From Odobenus rosmarus divergens (Eukaryota > Chordata > Mammalia > Carnivora > Odobenidae), in the NCBI RefSeq assembly GCF_000321225.1, contig NW_004450659.1:2291280-2355279 (forward strand): a DNA stretch of 64,000 bases, read 5' to 3'. The translations under genes were made by a program, and so were the position numbers. Positions 35,425-47,222 of the stretch are shown piece after piece. Position 1 is the first letter of the stretch; every line of letters starts with the position of its first letter. A model generated the notes under the pieces. That model was not told where the DNA came from, did not search any database, and saw only the letters and a program-made list of their open reading frames with translations.

Positions 35425-36100
35425 GAGACTAGTGCAACTGTAAAATAGTACAGTCACTTTGGAAAACACTGAGAGTTCCTCAAAATGTTCGACATCCAGT
35501 TACCATATAATCCAAGAACTCTACTTCTAGGTAACATACCCAAGGAGATATCAAAGCTACACCACACAACTTGCTCACGAATGTTCATAGCAGCATTATT
35601 CATAATAGCCAAAAAGTGGAAACCATCCAAATATCCATCAACTGATGAATAAATAAAATGTGCTATATGCATACAATGGAATATTATTTAGCCATAAAAG
35701 GGAATGACATATTTACACATGCTTCAATATGGATGCACCTTGCAAGTTTTATGCTAACTGAAAGAAGTCAGAGCCAGTCATCAGAGACTATACACTGCCA
35801 CATATTGTAGGATTCCATTTGTATGAAATGTCTAGGGCAGACAGATCTATATAGACAGTTCATTAGCAGTTGCCTAGGGCTGGGGGAAAAGGAGTGAGCA
35901 GCAATGGGAGTGACTGCTAATGGATATGGGATTTCTTTTGGAGGTAATGGTAAATTATGGTAAAATTGGTAAAAAATAGTAATCTAAAGTTAGATTGTTG
36001 TAATCTTTACACAATCCTGAAAAATATGCTAAAAACTGAACTGTACACTTCAAATAAATACAAATGCATGTAAGTTATGTCTTAATAAAGCGGTTTCAAA
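35425..36100 (+). mobile_element. L1M 3' end, forward
   Basis: AGTGCAACTGTAAAATAGTA, ATCCAAGAACTCTACTTCTA, CATTATTCATAATAGCCAAA, TACAATGGAATATTATTTAG and the late AACTGTACACTTCAAATAAA are old L1 3' landmarks in order. Ends near AATAAAGCGG. Confidence 0.85.
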
Positions 36101-36384
36101 AACTTGCCTTTTAAGAGTGGCTTTAGTTCTTCTGACAGTATAGCTCATGAAATGTATCCAAGGAAAGCTAAAATAAAACCAAAAATTAAATCCAATAAAT
36201 CACAAAATCTTTCATAATTTTTTTCAGTGTCTTGGTTTCATCTGATTTGCTTTTAATAAAAATTGTTTTAAAAAACACCTGAGAGGAGAGTGGATGACTT
36301 TTCTCAGATGTTTTAGAAAAGGCTGTTTCATCTGATTGCCTGAAGGGTGTGTTTTAATGATTCTAAAGCAATATTAAAGATCAG

Positions 36385-36895
36385 GTCCACAATAGCCAAA
36401 CTGTGGAAAGAGCCGAGATGCCCTTCAACAGATGAATGGATAAAGAAGATGTGGTCCATAATATACAATGGAATATCACTCAGCCATCAGAAAGGATGAA
36501 TACCCAACTTTTACATCAACATGCATGGGACTGGAGGAGATTATGCTAAGTGAAATAAGTCAAGCAGAGACAGTCAATTATCATATGGTTTCACTTATTT
36601 GTGGAACATAAGGAATAACATGGAGGACATTAGGAGAAGGAAGCGAAAAATGAAGGTGGGGAAATCGGAGGGAGAGACAAACCATGAGAGACTATGGACT
36701 CTGAGAAACAAACTGAGGGTTCTAGAGGGGAGGGGGGTGGGGGGATGGGTTAGCCTGGTGACGGGTATTAAGGAGGGCACATACTGCATGGAGCACTGGG
36801 TGTTATATGCAAACAATGAATCGTGGATCACTACATCAAAAACTAATGATGTATTGTATGGTGACTAACATAATAAAATAAAATTAAAAAAAGAA
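36385..36895 (+). mobile_element. Young 5'-truncated L1 3' end, with TSD
   Basis: Starts GTCCACAATAGCCAAACTGT, continues through the complete 3'UTR and ends in ATAATAAAATAAAATTAAAA. TSD AAAGATCAG at 36376-36384 and 36896-36904. Its left breakpoint is within one base of that of the 56257 copy. Confidence 0.92.
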
Positions 36896-36994
36896 AAAGA
36901 TCAGCTCTTAAGAGATAATAAGCAGGGAAGTGTGACTGGAAAATGCCCAGGCTGTCCTTCTGGTTCCAGCTCTGCCAAGAGAGACTAGAGCTTT

Positions 36995-37212
36995 GGAAGT
37001 CACCCTCACCACCCTGCTGCTAACTGAGGGTGTTGAGAGAGATGTCTCTGAAGATCTCCGTATCCCTAACATTCTGGGAGTCTGGGACTCTGTTCCGCAG
37101 ACGCTAATATTCTTGGATCAGTGACAGGAGGCAAAGGTCAATGTGGGTGAGAAGTAAGCAAATTTTGCAAATGGAAGTAAACTTATGTTGAATGCTGAAG
37201 TGTGATGGCCTA
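36995..37212. repeat. Local duplication, copy A (218 bp)
   Basis: Runs from GGAAGTCACC to TGTGATGGCCTA. A direct copy lies at 38696-38911. By eye there are about four substitutions plus a 2-bp (GA) difference, roughly 2% divergence. Not part of any repeat I recognise, no A-tail, no open frame of note. Confidence 0.95.
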
Positions 37213-37978
37213 GACAAGCATCAAATATGTCTCGGGCCGTAGTCCCTCCAGGGTCACCAAGGCTACTCTTTACAGAGCCAGACAGCCAGCAAGGAGAGGC
37301 AAGATGCGAGTCAGCAAATAAGTGGACTCTTCAGAACGCAGACCTTTGAGGGAGGTTACAAAATTATTTTTCACACTTACCTGCCGTATGTTGCCCTTTT
37401 CCCTGAGTAGCTAATTCCTTTTTTTTAAATAGAAGCTTCTGTAGTTATTCCTGGTTTTAAAAAAAATGGACAAGTTTGAAATAATTAAATCCTTTATATA
37501 GTTTTCTTTCATATTACTCATCTATTCTTTCTCTCCCTGGGGATCTTGCAAAGCAATGCACCGCAGGAAAAGTACAGGAAAATGCAATTCCTTTCTCTTT
37601 CTCCTATTTTTTGTGTGCAATAAAAGAGTCCCCATAAGAGCTTTCCATCTTCACTCCAAATGTACAAGCTAAATCTAATTCTAATTGCTACTTATATTAG
37701 CTAATCTCACATTTAAATCATGTGGATGACATTTTATCAAGGCCTTGAAAATTGCTTAAGCAATTTCTGTTTACTTCAATGAATTGTAAGCTAGCTGTTG
37801 CTCAAGGACTTTTAAAATTTTAATTCTACTCTCTCAAATTTCACCTCATTTATTTTCCCAGGTAGGCACAATGGTCATATGCTCACTGAATGAAAATCTT
37901 CTACCCACAAGATAAAAAGGGAACTAGACAACTTCTTTTGGATATAAAATATAAAAATGAATGAAATTATAAAATATA
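37213..37978. other. Unassigned AT-rich sequence
   Basis: No repeat or gene recognised between duplication copy A and the next SINE. Confidence 0.4.
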
Positions 37979-38177
37979 GGGGTGCCTGGGTGGCTCGGTC
38001 AGTTAAGTGTCCAACTCTTGATTTCGGCTCAGATCATGACCTCAGGATAGTGAGATCAAGCCCCGAGTCAGGCTCTGTGCTCAGTGCGGAGACTGCTTAA
38101 CCCTCTCCCTCTGCTTCTCCCCCTGCTTGGGTGCATACTCTCTCTCTAAAATAAATACATAAAATATTAAAAAGAAA
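37979..38177 (+). mobile_element. CAN-SINE, forward, older subfamily
   Basis: Head GGGGTGCCTGGGTGGCTCGG and the CCAACTCTTGATTTCGGCTC variant seen in older CAN-SINEs. Imperfect TSD: GAAATTATAAAATATA before, GAAATTACATAAATAT after. Confidence 0.9.
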
Positions 38178-38695
38178 TTACATAAATATGTATATAACAT
38201 CCAGTATTAGCATACTTTTATATGTAGACTATAGGTAGAATTTGTATGTATAATGTAAAAGTATATAGAGAATGCAAGGGTATATATAGAATATTTGATA
38301 CAGATATAGATTATTAATTCTATGAGATAGAGATCTACAATTAAATACAAAGTAAATACTTTTCTTAAGAAAATAGAACAAAGTACAAACTTGTAAGAGG
38401 TAATAAAGATCACGAGTGTTCTAAAATCTGGGGAAAAAATATTATTAGCTGCCTGACACATTTCTAGAGTACTTTTATTCCTACAGTTTTAGCTGAATAC
38501 TCGCTGGGTGCCCCGTCATATGACAACACTTTTGTTTGTTTTACAAAGTATTTCATTAAGATCCATCTCTTTCGTCCATTGTATGTTCTGTTCGGTTCTC
38601 TGTCAGTACGATAGGATGATGATTCTGGAAAAAAGTCATTAAACATTGTTGAATGAAATATTGCTTATCCTAACAAGTCCTAACAAAAAAGGGCA
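38178..38695. other. Unassigned AT-rich sequence
   Basis: Very AT-rich with short frames only. No repeat or gene recognised. Confidence 0.4.
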
Positions 38696-38911
38696 GGAAG
38701 TCACCCTCACCACCCTGCTGCTAACTAAGGGTGTTGAGAGATGTCTCTGAAGATCTCTGTATCCCTAACATTCTGGGAGTCTGGGACTCTGTTCCGCAGA
38801 TGCTAATATTCTTGGATCAGTGACAGGAGGCAAAGGTCAATGTGGGTGAGAAGTAAGCAAATTTTGCAAATGGAAGTGAACTTATGTTGAATGCTGAAGT
38901 GTGATGGCCTA
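38696..38911. repeat. Local duplication, copy B (216 bp)
   Basis: Direct copy of 36995-37212, about 1.5 kb downstream of it. It lacks one GA pair. The flanks on both sides differ completely from copy A's flanks. The joins show only a few bases that could be shared, so no TSD or poly(A) marks a retrotransposition. Confidence 0.95.
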
Positions 38912-39084
38912 TTTATCAAAATCAATGACCTGGTCATAATGTAGCTACTGCTGACCTTCATGCCTTTCTGTTGACTGTACAAAGCGAGTTTTTCTATCCA
39001 GTCATATTCATTTTCCTTCTGCTTTTTCACGTCCTGCTTGAGAAGGTCCCAGTTCTCATAAACATCTGTATGTCTTGTCTTCAT
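38912..39084 (-). other. Short open stretch of gene-like composition, unassigned
   Basis: On the minus strand an ATG at 39084 opens a frame beginning MKTRHTDVYENWDLL, rich in Lys, Glu, Asp and Trp, about 57 codons to the edge of duplication copy B. A stop lies just upstream in frame. I do not recognise the protein. It may be chance or a scrap of a decayed pseudogene. Confidence 0.25.
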
Positions 39085-40139
39085 TTTTGTTAACTATAAT
39101 TCTTGGTATCTTGTTTCTTGGCCCTATCTTCATGACTTTGAGCATTAGAGCTTTTAGTTTATATTGTGACATAGTAACTTTTTATTCTGAAGCTTCTGCT
39201 CCCTTCTTTTGTCCAATTTTTGGTTTTTGGCTTCCTCTAGGGATACTTCTTTCAGTCAATATTGAAGTAAGCTCTTTAATAACTTAAATAATGCAATATG
39301 TATCTTATATAACTTATACAACATAATTCATCTGAAATGGAAACATAACAAGAACAGGAGGAGTTGGCAAACTCTTTAATTGGTAAAGAGTCAGAGAGTA
39401 GGATTTGGTCCCCAGGCCAGAGTTAGCCAACCCTTAACCAGGAAGCAATTCAAATCCATTTTTATAGTGCTGCTATATTCTCCTGACCTACACAATTACT
39501 CCCACTACTTAATCTGCTCTCACAATTCTTAGGTTGCATATTAGGGATTATTAGGAGTCTGGTCCCTTGAACACTTCTTTCTTCTATTTTACTGCATTGT
39601 TGGCCATCGGTGTGCTATTTCCTCTGGAATCACTGGATTTTGGCAGCAGAGGGGACATGTGAAACACTAAAATAATCCAATACACTAGGAAGCTCAAAAC
39701 ATGTGAGTTCACGTACACGCTATCTGTAGTATGGCCACGGGTTTGGATCTCACACAGAAAATCTGATAAATTCTATTTTGCACATTTCCTATCAAAAGAG
39801 AAAAAAACACATGGTGCCCTGGAAACTAATAGCAGACAAATCATTCCTGAGAGGAGACAGTTTCCACTTTGACTAGAAATTAATGAAAACAATTTTACCA
39901 GTCTGGAAATTGGAATCGTTTTCCAAGACTGACTTCTGATTCTCTACATTTTAAACCTTGCTACTGGGCATACATATTTCTTGCACTCTACTACATGTGA
40001 TACATTTATATCATGATAAAAACTCTAATTCCATCCTTGCTTATTAATATGTTGTGTGGATGGACCCAGTGGACGTCGGCCATATCACTGGAAGCCATTC
40101 CAACACCAGGGTAACTAGCAATAGCTTAGCTCACCATAC
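39085..40139. other. Unassigned unique sequence
   Basis: No repeat or gene recognised. TTTTTGGCTTCCTCTAG followed about 26 bases later by GAAGTAAGC (39220-39270, plus) looks like splice sites, but nothing supports a real exon. Confidence 0.35.
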
Positions 40140-40600
40140 GTATTAGTTTCATTTGCTGTTGTTACAAATTACCACACAGTTAGAAACTTAAAACAACACC
40201 TATTTATTCTCTTACAGTGCTAGAGATGTGAGATGTGAAGTCAATGTCACTGGACCAAAATCAAGGTGTCAGCAGGGCCACACTCCCGCCAGAGGCTATA
40301 GGGGACAATCTGTTCCTGACCTTTTCCAGCATTCTGTGATTTGGCAGACCTTTCCTCTGTCTTCAGAGTCAGCCATGGAGCATCTTGCTTCAGGGGTTGT
40401 TTTGCCTTATGTGTCAAATCCCCCTCTGTCTCCTGCTTATAAGAACCCCTGTGATTGCGTTTAAGGCCTACCCAGATAATCCAGGATAATCTTCCCATCT
40501 CAGGATGCCTAATTTAATCATATCTGCAGTCTCCTTTGCCATATAAGGTAACATTCATAGGTTACATCAATGGGGGTTATTATACAACCTATCCCATTAT
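40140..40600 (-). mobile_element. MaLR-like LTR, antisense
   Basis: TATTAGTTTCATTTGCTGTT, ACAAATTACCACACAGTTAG, AATCAAGGTGTCAGCAGGGC, AAGAACCCCTGTGATTGCGT, CCAGATAATCCAGGATAATC and TTTGCCATATAAGGTAACA are typical plus-strand landmarks of an antisense mammalian LTR. Subfamily not assigned. Confidence 0.65.
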
Positions 40601-40969
40601 CTAAGCCATATATATAACATGTCTCACAAATAACCCAAATTATAGGTATATGTATACTTAATTCAATCTCCCATCAGCTTGATTCCAAAAATGCCAGTGG
40701 CCACATTACTACTGTAATCTGAAGGAAAATATGACCTAGAAGTCAGAGTAGAAAGGAACTCAAAACAGGACCATGTGAATGTGAGTGAAATCCTCTGACC
40801 AAAGCTTCAGTAGTTTCAAGTAAACCCTTCTCTAACCCATTATTTACCTCTTTGAGGGATTTTTTTGGGCTGCTTGCCCTCTTGGTAGTAAATGAGAAAG
40901 ACTTCATTTGTCATCAAAGGCATCTCTATGGACATTTTCCAGTACTATCTTACTTATTTTTGTTTGTTT

Positions 40970-41446
40970 CGTTTTTTAAAGTTGAGATAATAGTCACATA
41001 ATCTGAAATCAACCATTTTAATATGTACAATTGAGTCACTTTTAGGACATTCACAGCATTATGCCAACATCATCTCTATCTAGTTCCAAAACATTTCATC
41101 CCCCCTAAAGAAAACTCCATATTCATTAAGGAGGTACTCCACATTCTCCCTCTTAGCCCCTGGCAACTACTCAACTGCTGTCTCTCTAGATTGACCTATT
41201 CTGGATATTCCGTTTAAATGCAATCATATAGTATGTGAAATTTTATGTTTGGCTTCTTTCAGTAAGCATAATGTTTTCAAAGTGCATCCATGTTGTAGCA
41301 TTTATCGGTACTTCTTTCCTTTTTATGGCTGAGTAATAGTCCATTATATGGAAATACCACATTTTGTTTTCCTATTCATCAAACATTTGAGTTGTTTCCA
41401 CCTTTAGGCTACTGTGAATAATACTGTTATTAACACTTATAAGGGT
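40970..41446 (-). mobile_element. L1M 3' end, antisense, split by an LTR
   Basis: AAATCAACCATTTTAATATG, CTACTCAACTGCTGTCTCTC, GCAATCATATAGTATGTGAA, CATCCATGTTGTAGCATTTA and GGCTGAGTAATAGTCCATTA are reversed old L1 3' sequence. It resumes at 42241 after an inserted LTR. Confidence 0.85.
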
Positions 41447-41447
41447 T

Positions 41448-42240
41448 CTGTACCCAATTCCCCTGTGGGCAGGTTTTTTTTTTTCCCCTCTGTATCGCCA
41501 AGCAAGGCTCCAAGACCAGCTGTGTCCTTCCAATTTAACTCAATTCCAACCCAATCTACCCTTCAGAATCTTCAGATTCCACAGGCTAATGGCTCAGTCC
41601 TCCCAGACGCTCCCCCACGCCCCACTTCAGATACCAATGGTACACATCCAGGTTACCGCCTCTGCCTTAGACCAACTAACTGCCTTCAGATTCCATGTTT
41701 CCATGACCACCCTCTTGGGTTCAATTAATTTGCTAGAGTGGCTCACAGAAGTCACAGAAACATTTTACTCATTAGGATTTAACTCAGGAACAGCCATATA
41801 GAAAAGATGCAGAGGACAAGGCGTGGAGAAAAGACCCAGAGCTCCCATACCTTCTCCACACGTGCCACTCTCCCCAGATTTCCACCTGTTCACCAACCTG
41901 GAAACTCTCTGAACCTTCTCCTTTGGGGTTTCCAACTAAGCTTCCTTACATAACGTGGTTGATTAAATTAGTGGCCAGTGGAGACTGATTTCATCTCCAG
42001 CCCCTTTCTCCTCCCCAGAGGTCAAGAGGGTGGACTGTAATTTCTGATCCTCTCATCACAGGGTTGGTTTCCTGACAAGCAGCCCCTCATCCTCGGGTGC
42101 TTTCCAAAAGTCACCTCATTAACGTAACAGAAAACACCTTCATCTTTCTTTTCATGTAGGAAAATTCCAAAGATTTTAGGAGCTCTGTGCCACAAACAGG
42201 AGGAAGACTAAATATCATAAATCAAAATATCATATTCGTG
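41448..42240. mobile_element. LTR inserted in an antisense L1, family not assigned
   Basis: The flanking L1 is continuous across it (TACTGTGAATAATACTGTTA on the left, TTCGTGTACAAGTTTCTGTT on the right), so the roughly 790 bp between is an insertion. TTTGCTAGAGTGGCTCACAG, GCCCCTTTCTCCTCCCCAGA, AAAAGTCACCTCATTAACG and TTTTAGGAGCTCTGTGCCAC recall a known mammalian LTR I cannot name with confidence. Confidence 0.65.
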
Positions 42241-42370
42241 TACAAGTTTCTGTTGGGACATCTATTTTCAATTTGTTTGGGTATATAACTAGAAAAAGAA
42301 TTTCTGGTTCTTATGGTAATTTTATGTTTAACTTTTGGAGAAACCCCCAAGGGTGTTTGCAATTTAAGCA
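42241..42370 (-). mobile_element. L1M 3' end, antisense, continuation
   Basis: TTGTTTGGGTATATAACTAG, AGAATTTCTGGTTCTTATGG and TAATTTTATGTTTAACTTTT continue the L1 interrupted at 41447. Confidence 0.8.
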
Positions 42371-42493
42371 TTGTCTCTAAGTGTAGAATAAAAAGCAATT
42401 TCTCTTAACACGGTCATGTAGGATAGTTATTTTAAGGAAAGGCTGCCTAGGAAAGTCAGAGAAGGGAACATGAAATTTCCTAGATCAACTTCC

Positions 42494-42540
42494 CAGGGAC
42501 TCTCAACCCTGGCTACTCACTGAATCACCTGGGCTTTTTT
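42494..42540 (+). mobile_element. MER5A end fragment
   Basis: GACTCTCAACCCTGGCTACT followed by CACTGAATCACCTGGGC is the 5' end of MER5A. The rest is lost at a T/C-rich run. Confidence 0.6.
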
Positions 42541-42582
42541 TTTTTCCCCAAAAAGACAACTAAACATTTTCAGAAAACTTGT

Positions 42583-42624
42583 TTAAAAAAAAAAAAAAAA
42601 AACAGACACAGACACAGACACAAA
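42583..42624. repeat. A19 run followed by (CAGACA)n
   Basis: A homopolymer of about 19 A followed by CAGACACAGACACAGACA. Low complexity; it may mark the tail of a lost retroelement. Confidence 0.85.
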
Positions 42625-43181
42625 TAAAATGGTTGGTTCTAGCCAACATCTCTCCCAAAACGTCTAAGTGAATAAAGTTGCACCAAAGTTCTCAGAGTTG
42701 GTGGACAGAGCCCTGCCCTACCCTCTATGTAGTATCTCCTCCAGTTATAGGAAGACTATACATGAGACAGTCCTGAAGAAAAGTGTTTGAAACCACTCGA
42801 ACATTTGAATTGCTCGCCACGTGAGCAGGCCATAAACCTTTGAATTAAAACTGTAATTACTGATTGACATAAGTTGGGGATCTTAGAATAGCCAGGGGCA
42901 GGAGATTCAAGCGGGTGGTAGGAGAGCATTAGCAAAAGGAAAGCAGAGACCAAAGAAAAGCCACTTTTGCCAAACTATGTCTCTGGTACTGGGACATTGT
43001 GGAATACGTGACTAATAACAATCTGTCTACCATCTTGGCTCACAGAACCCTATATAGTCATCTGCCAGCCCCAAGACATAAATTATGATACATGGAAGTC
43101 AGCATTTTCCAAGCTATGGAAATAGCAAATGTTAAAATACTGATGTATCAAAGTTTTGTGAGTGAAAACTATATGTTCATT
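42625..43181. other. Unassigned unique sequence
   Basis: No repeat or gene recognised. Confidence 0.4.
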
Positions 43182-43196
43182 AAATATACACGAAGA

Positions 43197-43377
43197 GGGG
43201 TGCCTGGGTGGCTCAGATGGTTAAGCATCTGCCCCAGGGTCCTGGGATCGAGCCCCACATCAGGCTCCTGGCTCAGCGGAGAGCCTGCTTCTCCCTCTCC
43301 CTCTGCCTCTCCCCCTGCTCATGCTCCCTCTCTCTATCTCTGTGTCTCAAATGAATAAATCTTTAAAATAAATAAAC
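43197..43377 (+). mobile_element. CAN-SINE, forward, internal deletion
   Basis: TSD AAATATACACGAAGA at 43182-43196 and 43378-43392. The head runs to AAGCATCTGCC and jumps to CCAGGGTCCTGGGATC, so about 20 bases between the two promoter boxes are missing compared with other copies. Confidence 0.95.
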
Positions 43378-43714
43378 AAATATACACGAAGAATTCAGAT
43401 GCACCAGTTGTTTTAAAGTAAAAATGTATTTTTTAGACTCTAGGATATAAAGTCCCTCAGATTAAGACTAGGATCAGTTTCTCATGGACATTACTTATAC
43501 AATAAAATCAGCAGGAAAGCAGGCCCCGAAAAATAACTAGATCTATCAGTCAGAAAATCTCCATAGGGTAAATCTGTCAAGTATTTGGGTGCTTCCTAGA
43601 GGTTATGGATAGAAACTAGGAGAAATTAGGGATTTTTCCAACCCAAACTATTGTATAGGCAGGAAAGCCATGTAAATTTCTACCTTGGACTGCTGAAGCA
43701 AAGGGGGGAAAAAA

Positions 43715-43875
43715 GCAGTAGCTAATATTTACTGGAAATGGACTTTGCCAGACATTGTACTCTGCATTTTCATTACATTAGCTCACTTGGTCCTTCCAAC
43801 AACCCCATTATATTTTAAAGACAAAGAACTTTAGGCTCAAAGATGTTAAGTAACTCCCCTAGGTTTGCAAGTTAA
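43715..43875 (-). mobile_element. MIR SINE, antisense
   Basis: GCCAGACATTGTACTCTGCA, CATTAGCTCACTTGGTCCTT and AGATGTTAAGTAACTCCCCT in reversed MIR order. Confidence 0.75.
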
Positions 43876-43904
43876 GAAATACACTTCTGTATTACTCACA
43901 GACC

Positions 43905-44210
43905 CAAGAAATCACAATAGAAATTAGAACACATTTCAAACTGACTTATAATAAAAATAAAACATATCAAAACTCAGCGGAGGCTACTAAAGCTGTGCTT
44001 AAAGGAAAATTTATAGCCTTGCATGCATTAGAAGAGATGAAATTTGACTGCATTCTAAGTGTTTATCTCACAAAGCTGAAAGCATAGCAAATTAAACACA
44101 AAGAAACAGAGTGAAGAAAATAAAGCTAGGAATACAAGGTAAAGAAATAGAAAACAAATATACAATAGAGAGGTCAAAAAGCCCAAGACTTGTTATTGAT
44201 AATTTACCTT
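43905..44210 (+). mobile_element. L1 ORF2 fragment, forward
   Basis: AAACATATCAAAACTC, TAAAGCTGTGCTTAAAGGAA, AATTTATAGCCTTGCATGCA and TAGAAAACAAATATACAATA follow L1 ORF2 in order. Frames are broken. Confidence 0.7.
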
Positions 44211-44844
44211 AAAAAAACCTAGCTGAGATACCAGCCCAGCCCAAAGCCAAGTTCTTGGGCCATACTCTGAAGAGCTGCTCATAACCTCCATAGGGTCCAA
44301 GGGCCCAAGAAGTATGTAATTTTTAAAAAAGGAACTCTGACCATTTATAGAAGAGAGGACCAAAAAGCTAAGTCAGGTCTGTTTCTACAAATGGACTTCA
44401 AGAATGAAATCGCTGTTGTTTTTACAACACATTTGCAAAGATTTTCTGAAGCCCACACCTTCTCTATGTTAAAATAACTCTCGTTATTATTTGTTAGGGG
44501 GGAAAAAACCATAAAAAATAGCGCATTGCTGCTTATGTGAAACAATATATTTCACTTTCATACTGAACAGGAAACTATTCGATTACTATTTTATACAAAA
44601 GAGAAAAGCATTTTAACTAGTATTCTCTGTGGGATTAATAAAACTATTTAGAAAACAGAAATGCCATCTTCCTGTTAATTTCCGAGGTGAAAGGAATTGT
44701 GTATGCTTACCTGAAATGTTCTCCAACCTCCTCACAGAATATTCTGCACTCTGTGAAACAGAGCAAATATTAATTCAATAACTCACTGTACTGGTTACTC
44801 CGTTTTACTTAGCGGGATCTCGAGCCCATAAGCCCCTGTGAGTC
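44211..44844. other. Unassigned unique sequence
   Basis: AT-rich. No repeat or gene recognised. Confidence 0.4.
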
Positions 44845-45022
44845 TCGGAGTGTGATCCTCCCACAGCCACAGTAGCATCACCTAGGACTTGTTAGATATG
44901 CAAATTCTCAGGCTGCCTCCCAGACTCAGGGACCAACTTCTCCAGGAGGAGCACATCAATCTGGGCTCTAACAAGCCTTCCAGGTGATTCTACTGCACAC
45001 TGACGTTTAAGAACCACTGCTC
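44845..45022 (+). mobile_element. MER5A hAT-Charlie element
   Basis: GTAGCATCACCTAGGACTTG, TTAGATATGCAAATTCTCAG, CTGGGCTCTAACAAGCCTTC, CAGGTGATTCTACTGCACAC and GTTTAAGAACCACTGCTCC follow MER5A nearly end to end. Confidence 0.82.
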
Positions 45023-47029
45023 CAACACAGTAATTGAGAAAGACTTCCAGAAGCATCTCAAAATGTCATCTGCACCAAGAGCTCAAGGTAGCTCACAGGA
45101 CTCCGCACATCCACAAGTGTTAGCAGTTTTTACAGAGTTCTTAACGGCTCTGACTAAAGCAGGGAACTAATTATCAAAGAAGGAGCTTTCACAGGTGTCA
45201 CAGAAGACAGGTTCTACATCGCAAAAAAGCCCTGTAAACAGCATTTCCCAGCATCCTGGAAGAAATGACAAGAAATTTAATGAGCTTACAACAAGATATA
45301 CTTGCCTGAATATTTGATCATTAGCCAGGGTGGAGTTGCCCAGCCCCTAAAAAAAGACATTAACAGGAAAACAGAAGTGAAGGAGAAAGCTGGAAAAAAA
45401 ACCACCATTCCAAGGACAGCCAATGAGTAAATGGCCTGATTGAATGAAAATAAGATCCACCAGCACTTTACCACCAATTATCCTAAGACGACAATGGCTA
45501 TATTTACCCATCTATATGTTCCCCTGCCTTATTCCTGCCTCTATTTTGAGAAGAAAATGAAGAAAAATGTTTCCCTAAGCTCACATTTTTCCAACTAACA
45601 AGGGTCAGAATGGCCAGGAGAGGCCCCTTGGGAGCTTAGAAACAGGGGCCTCTGAACAAAGTAGAGCAAAACACTTGCCTTTCCAGCCTTGTGTTCTTGT
45701 TGTTCTGTTCTGTTTTTTATTTTTTTTAATGTACTTTCTCCTGTCCACATCAGACAGAGAGTAAACTAAAGTTCTGAGTGGAGCTCCACCGATGCTTCCA
45801 GGGGGAAAAGGAATGTGTGCACATTTTACTACTGTTTCTTTCTCTTCACCTGGTTTCTCAGGCAGTGCACACCACCCACACATTATTGCACCACTAAGTG
45901 CAATTTTCTGAAGCTCAAGCCTCTCCCTTTCAGAGAGACCGTGGAGCAGTGAGCTGGGGAGTCACAGCTCTTCGTGTGTCTCCCCAACATCATAACCCAG
46001 GTGCTATCTCTGTGCCTAGAACCTGAAAGAAAAACATCTTTCTCTTTTTAATAACTATTCTGTATTGTACTTTTTTAATTGCAAAACAAATACATGCTCA
46101 TTGTAACTGGTCAAATAAATCCAAAGATGCATCTATGATATCAACAATAATGTAAACACATTTGTAATGGACATTGGTGGGGAAATCTTTCACTGTATGA
46201 ATTTGGGTGGGAACAGGTTAAAGGGGGAAACTATTCTCAAAGGACCCACACATCCCCACCAACTGGTGTCTGGTACAGGGCATTGCTTAGCTCGCACCAA
46301 CACTCCTACCTGAACTAATGCATCTAACAGATGTGAGCCAAGACTCCATGGCCAATTGGTACCAGCTATAAACCAATAACCAAAAGGCATTTGGGAACAA
46401 GTGATGATTCTGATGAATACTATATATGGACACACACACACTACATACACATGAATGAGGCATGATTATTATGAAGTTAAAAGAAAATGGTGCCAAAAAA
46501 ATGTCGTGAACAATGAATGGAAACATTGTTAAAATGAGTGCATTTTTACACTTCTTAATCTCACTCTTTAAAATAAGGATGGAATTAATGTGAATGTTTA
46601 TTCCTGTGTTTGTAAATTAAAATCAGCCTTATTACTATTTACCCAGTGTGCAGCTTAGTTGAGCCCAGGCATAATGGGATCTCACGAAAAGCCTGGAAAT
46701 TCTTTATATTTAATAAGAAAAAAAAAAGTCTTCCAGATCTATAATTTAATTACTTTAAACCTAGAAAATATAACTCTGTTTTGTTCTGCCTAATATTATA
46801 TTTTCTACACTTTGATAATAAAAACAAAATAGCTTTCTCCTTACAGTACACCTATATAAATAAAAGCACTGTTTGGAATAACCTTTTTATGACCTTCAAC
46901 AGAGGTAAATGTTCGTATTATCTTAAGCTGCTGTGCAATTTTGATACTCATGTCTAACCATATGTAAGTTTCTAACACATAGTGCTGAAATATATTTTTA
47001 TTTTCAGTTCTATTCCATGAACTGGGCAC
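45023..47029. other. Unassigned 2-kb region
   Basis: AT-rich with no repeat I can name and only chance ORFs (up to 92 codons). Confidence 0.35.
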
Positions 47030-47165
47030 TAAGAAGTTTTTTTTATTTTCTCCTGTGATTGTTTTTGTACCAGTTTTATTTAGATATCTTTCACATCCCA
47101 TACAATTCACCCATTTAAGGGCACAAGTCAATGATGTGTAGTATATTCACAGACTTGTTCAACCA
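47030..47165 (-). mobile_element. L1M 3' fragment, antisense
   Basis: TTTATTTAGATATCTTTCAC, CCATACAATTCACCCATTTA and GTAGTATATTCACAGACTTG then TTCAACCATAGCAGC match a reversed old L1 3' stretch. Confidence 0.65.
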
Positions 47166-47222
47166 TAGCAGCTGTGATTTGTTTATATACAAACCCAACT
47201 CGGAAACAAAAAACAAACAATC

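Noticed and set aside
39220..39270. Possible 26-bp micro-exon between CTCTAG and GTAAGC
   Set aside because: Acceptor and donor-like strings this short are common by chance in AT-rich DNA, and no neighbouring exon exists.
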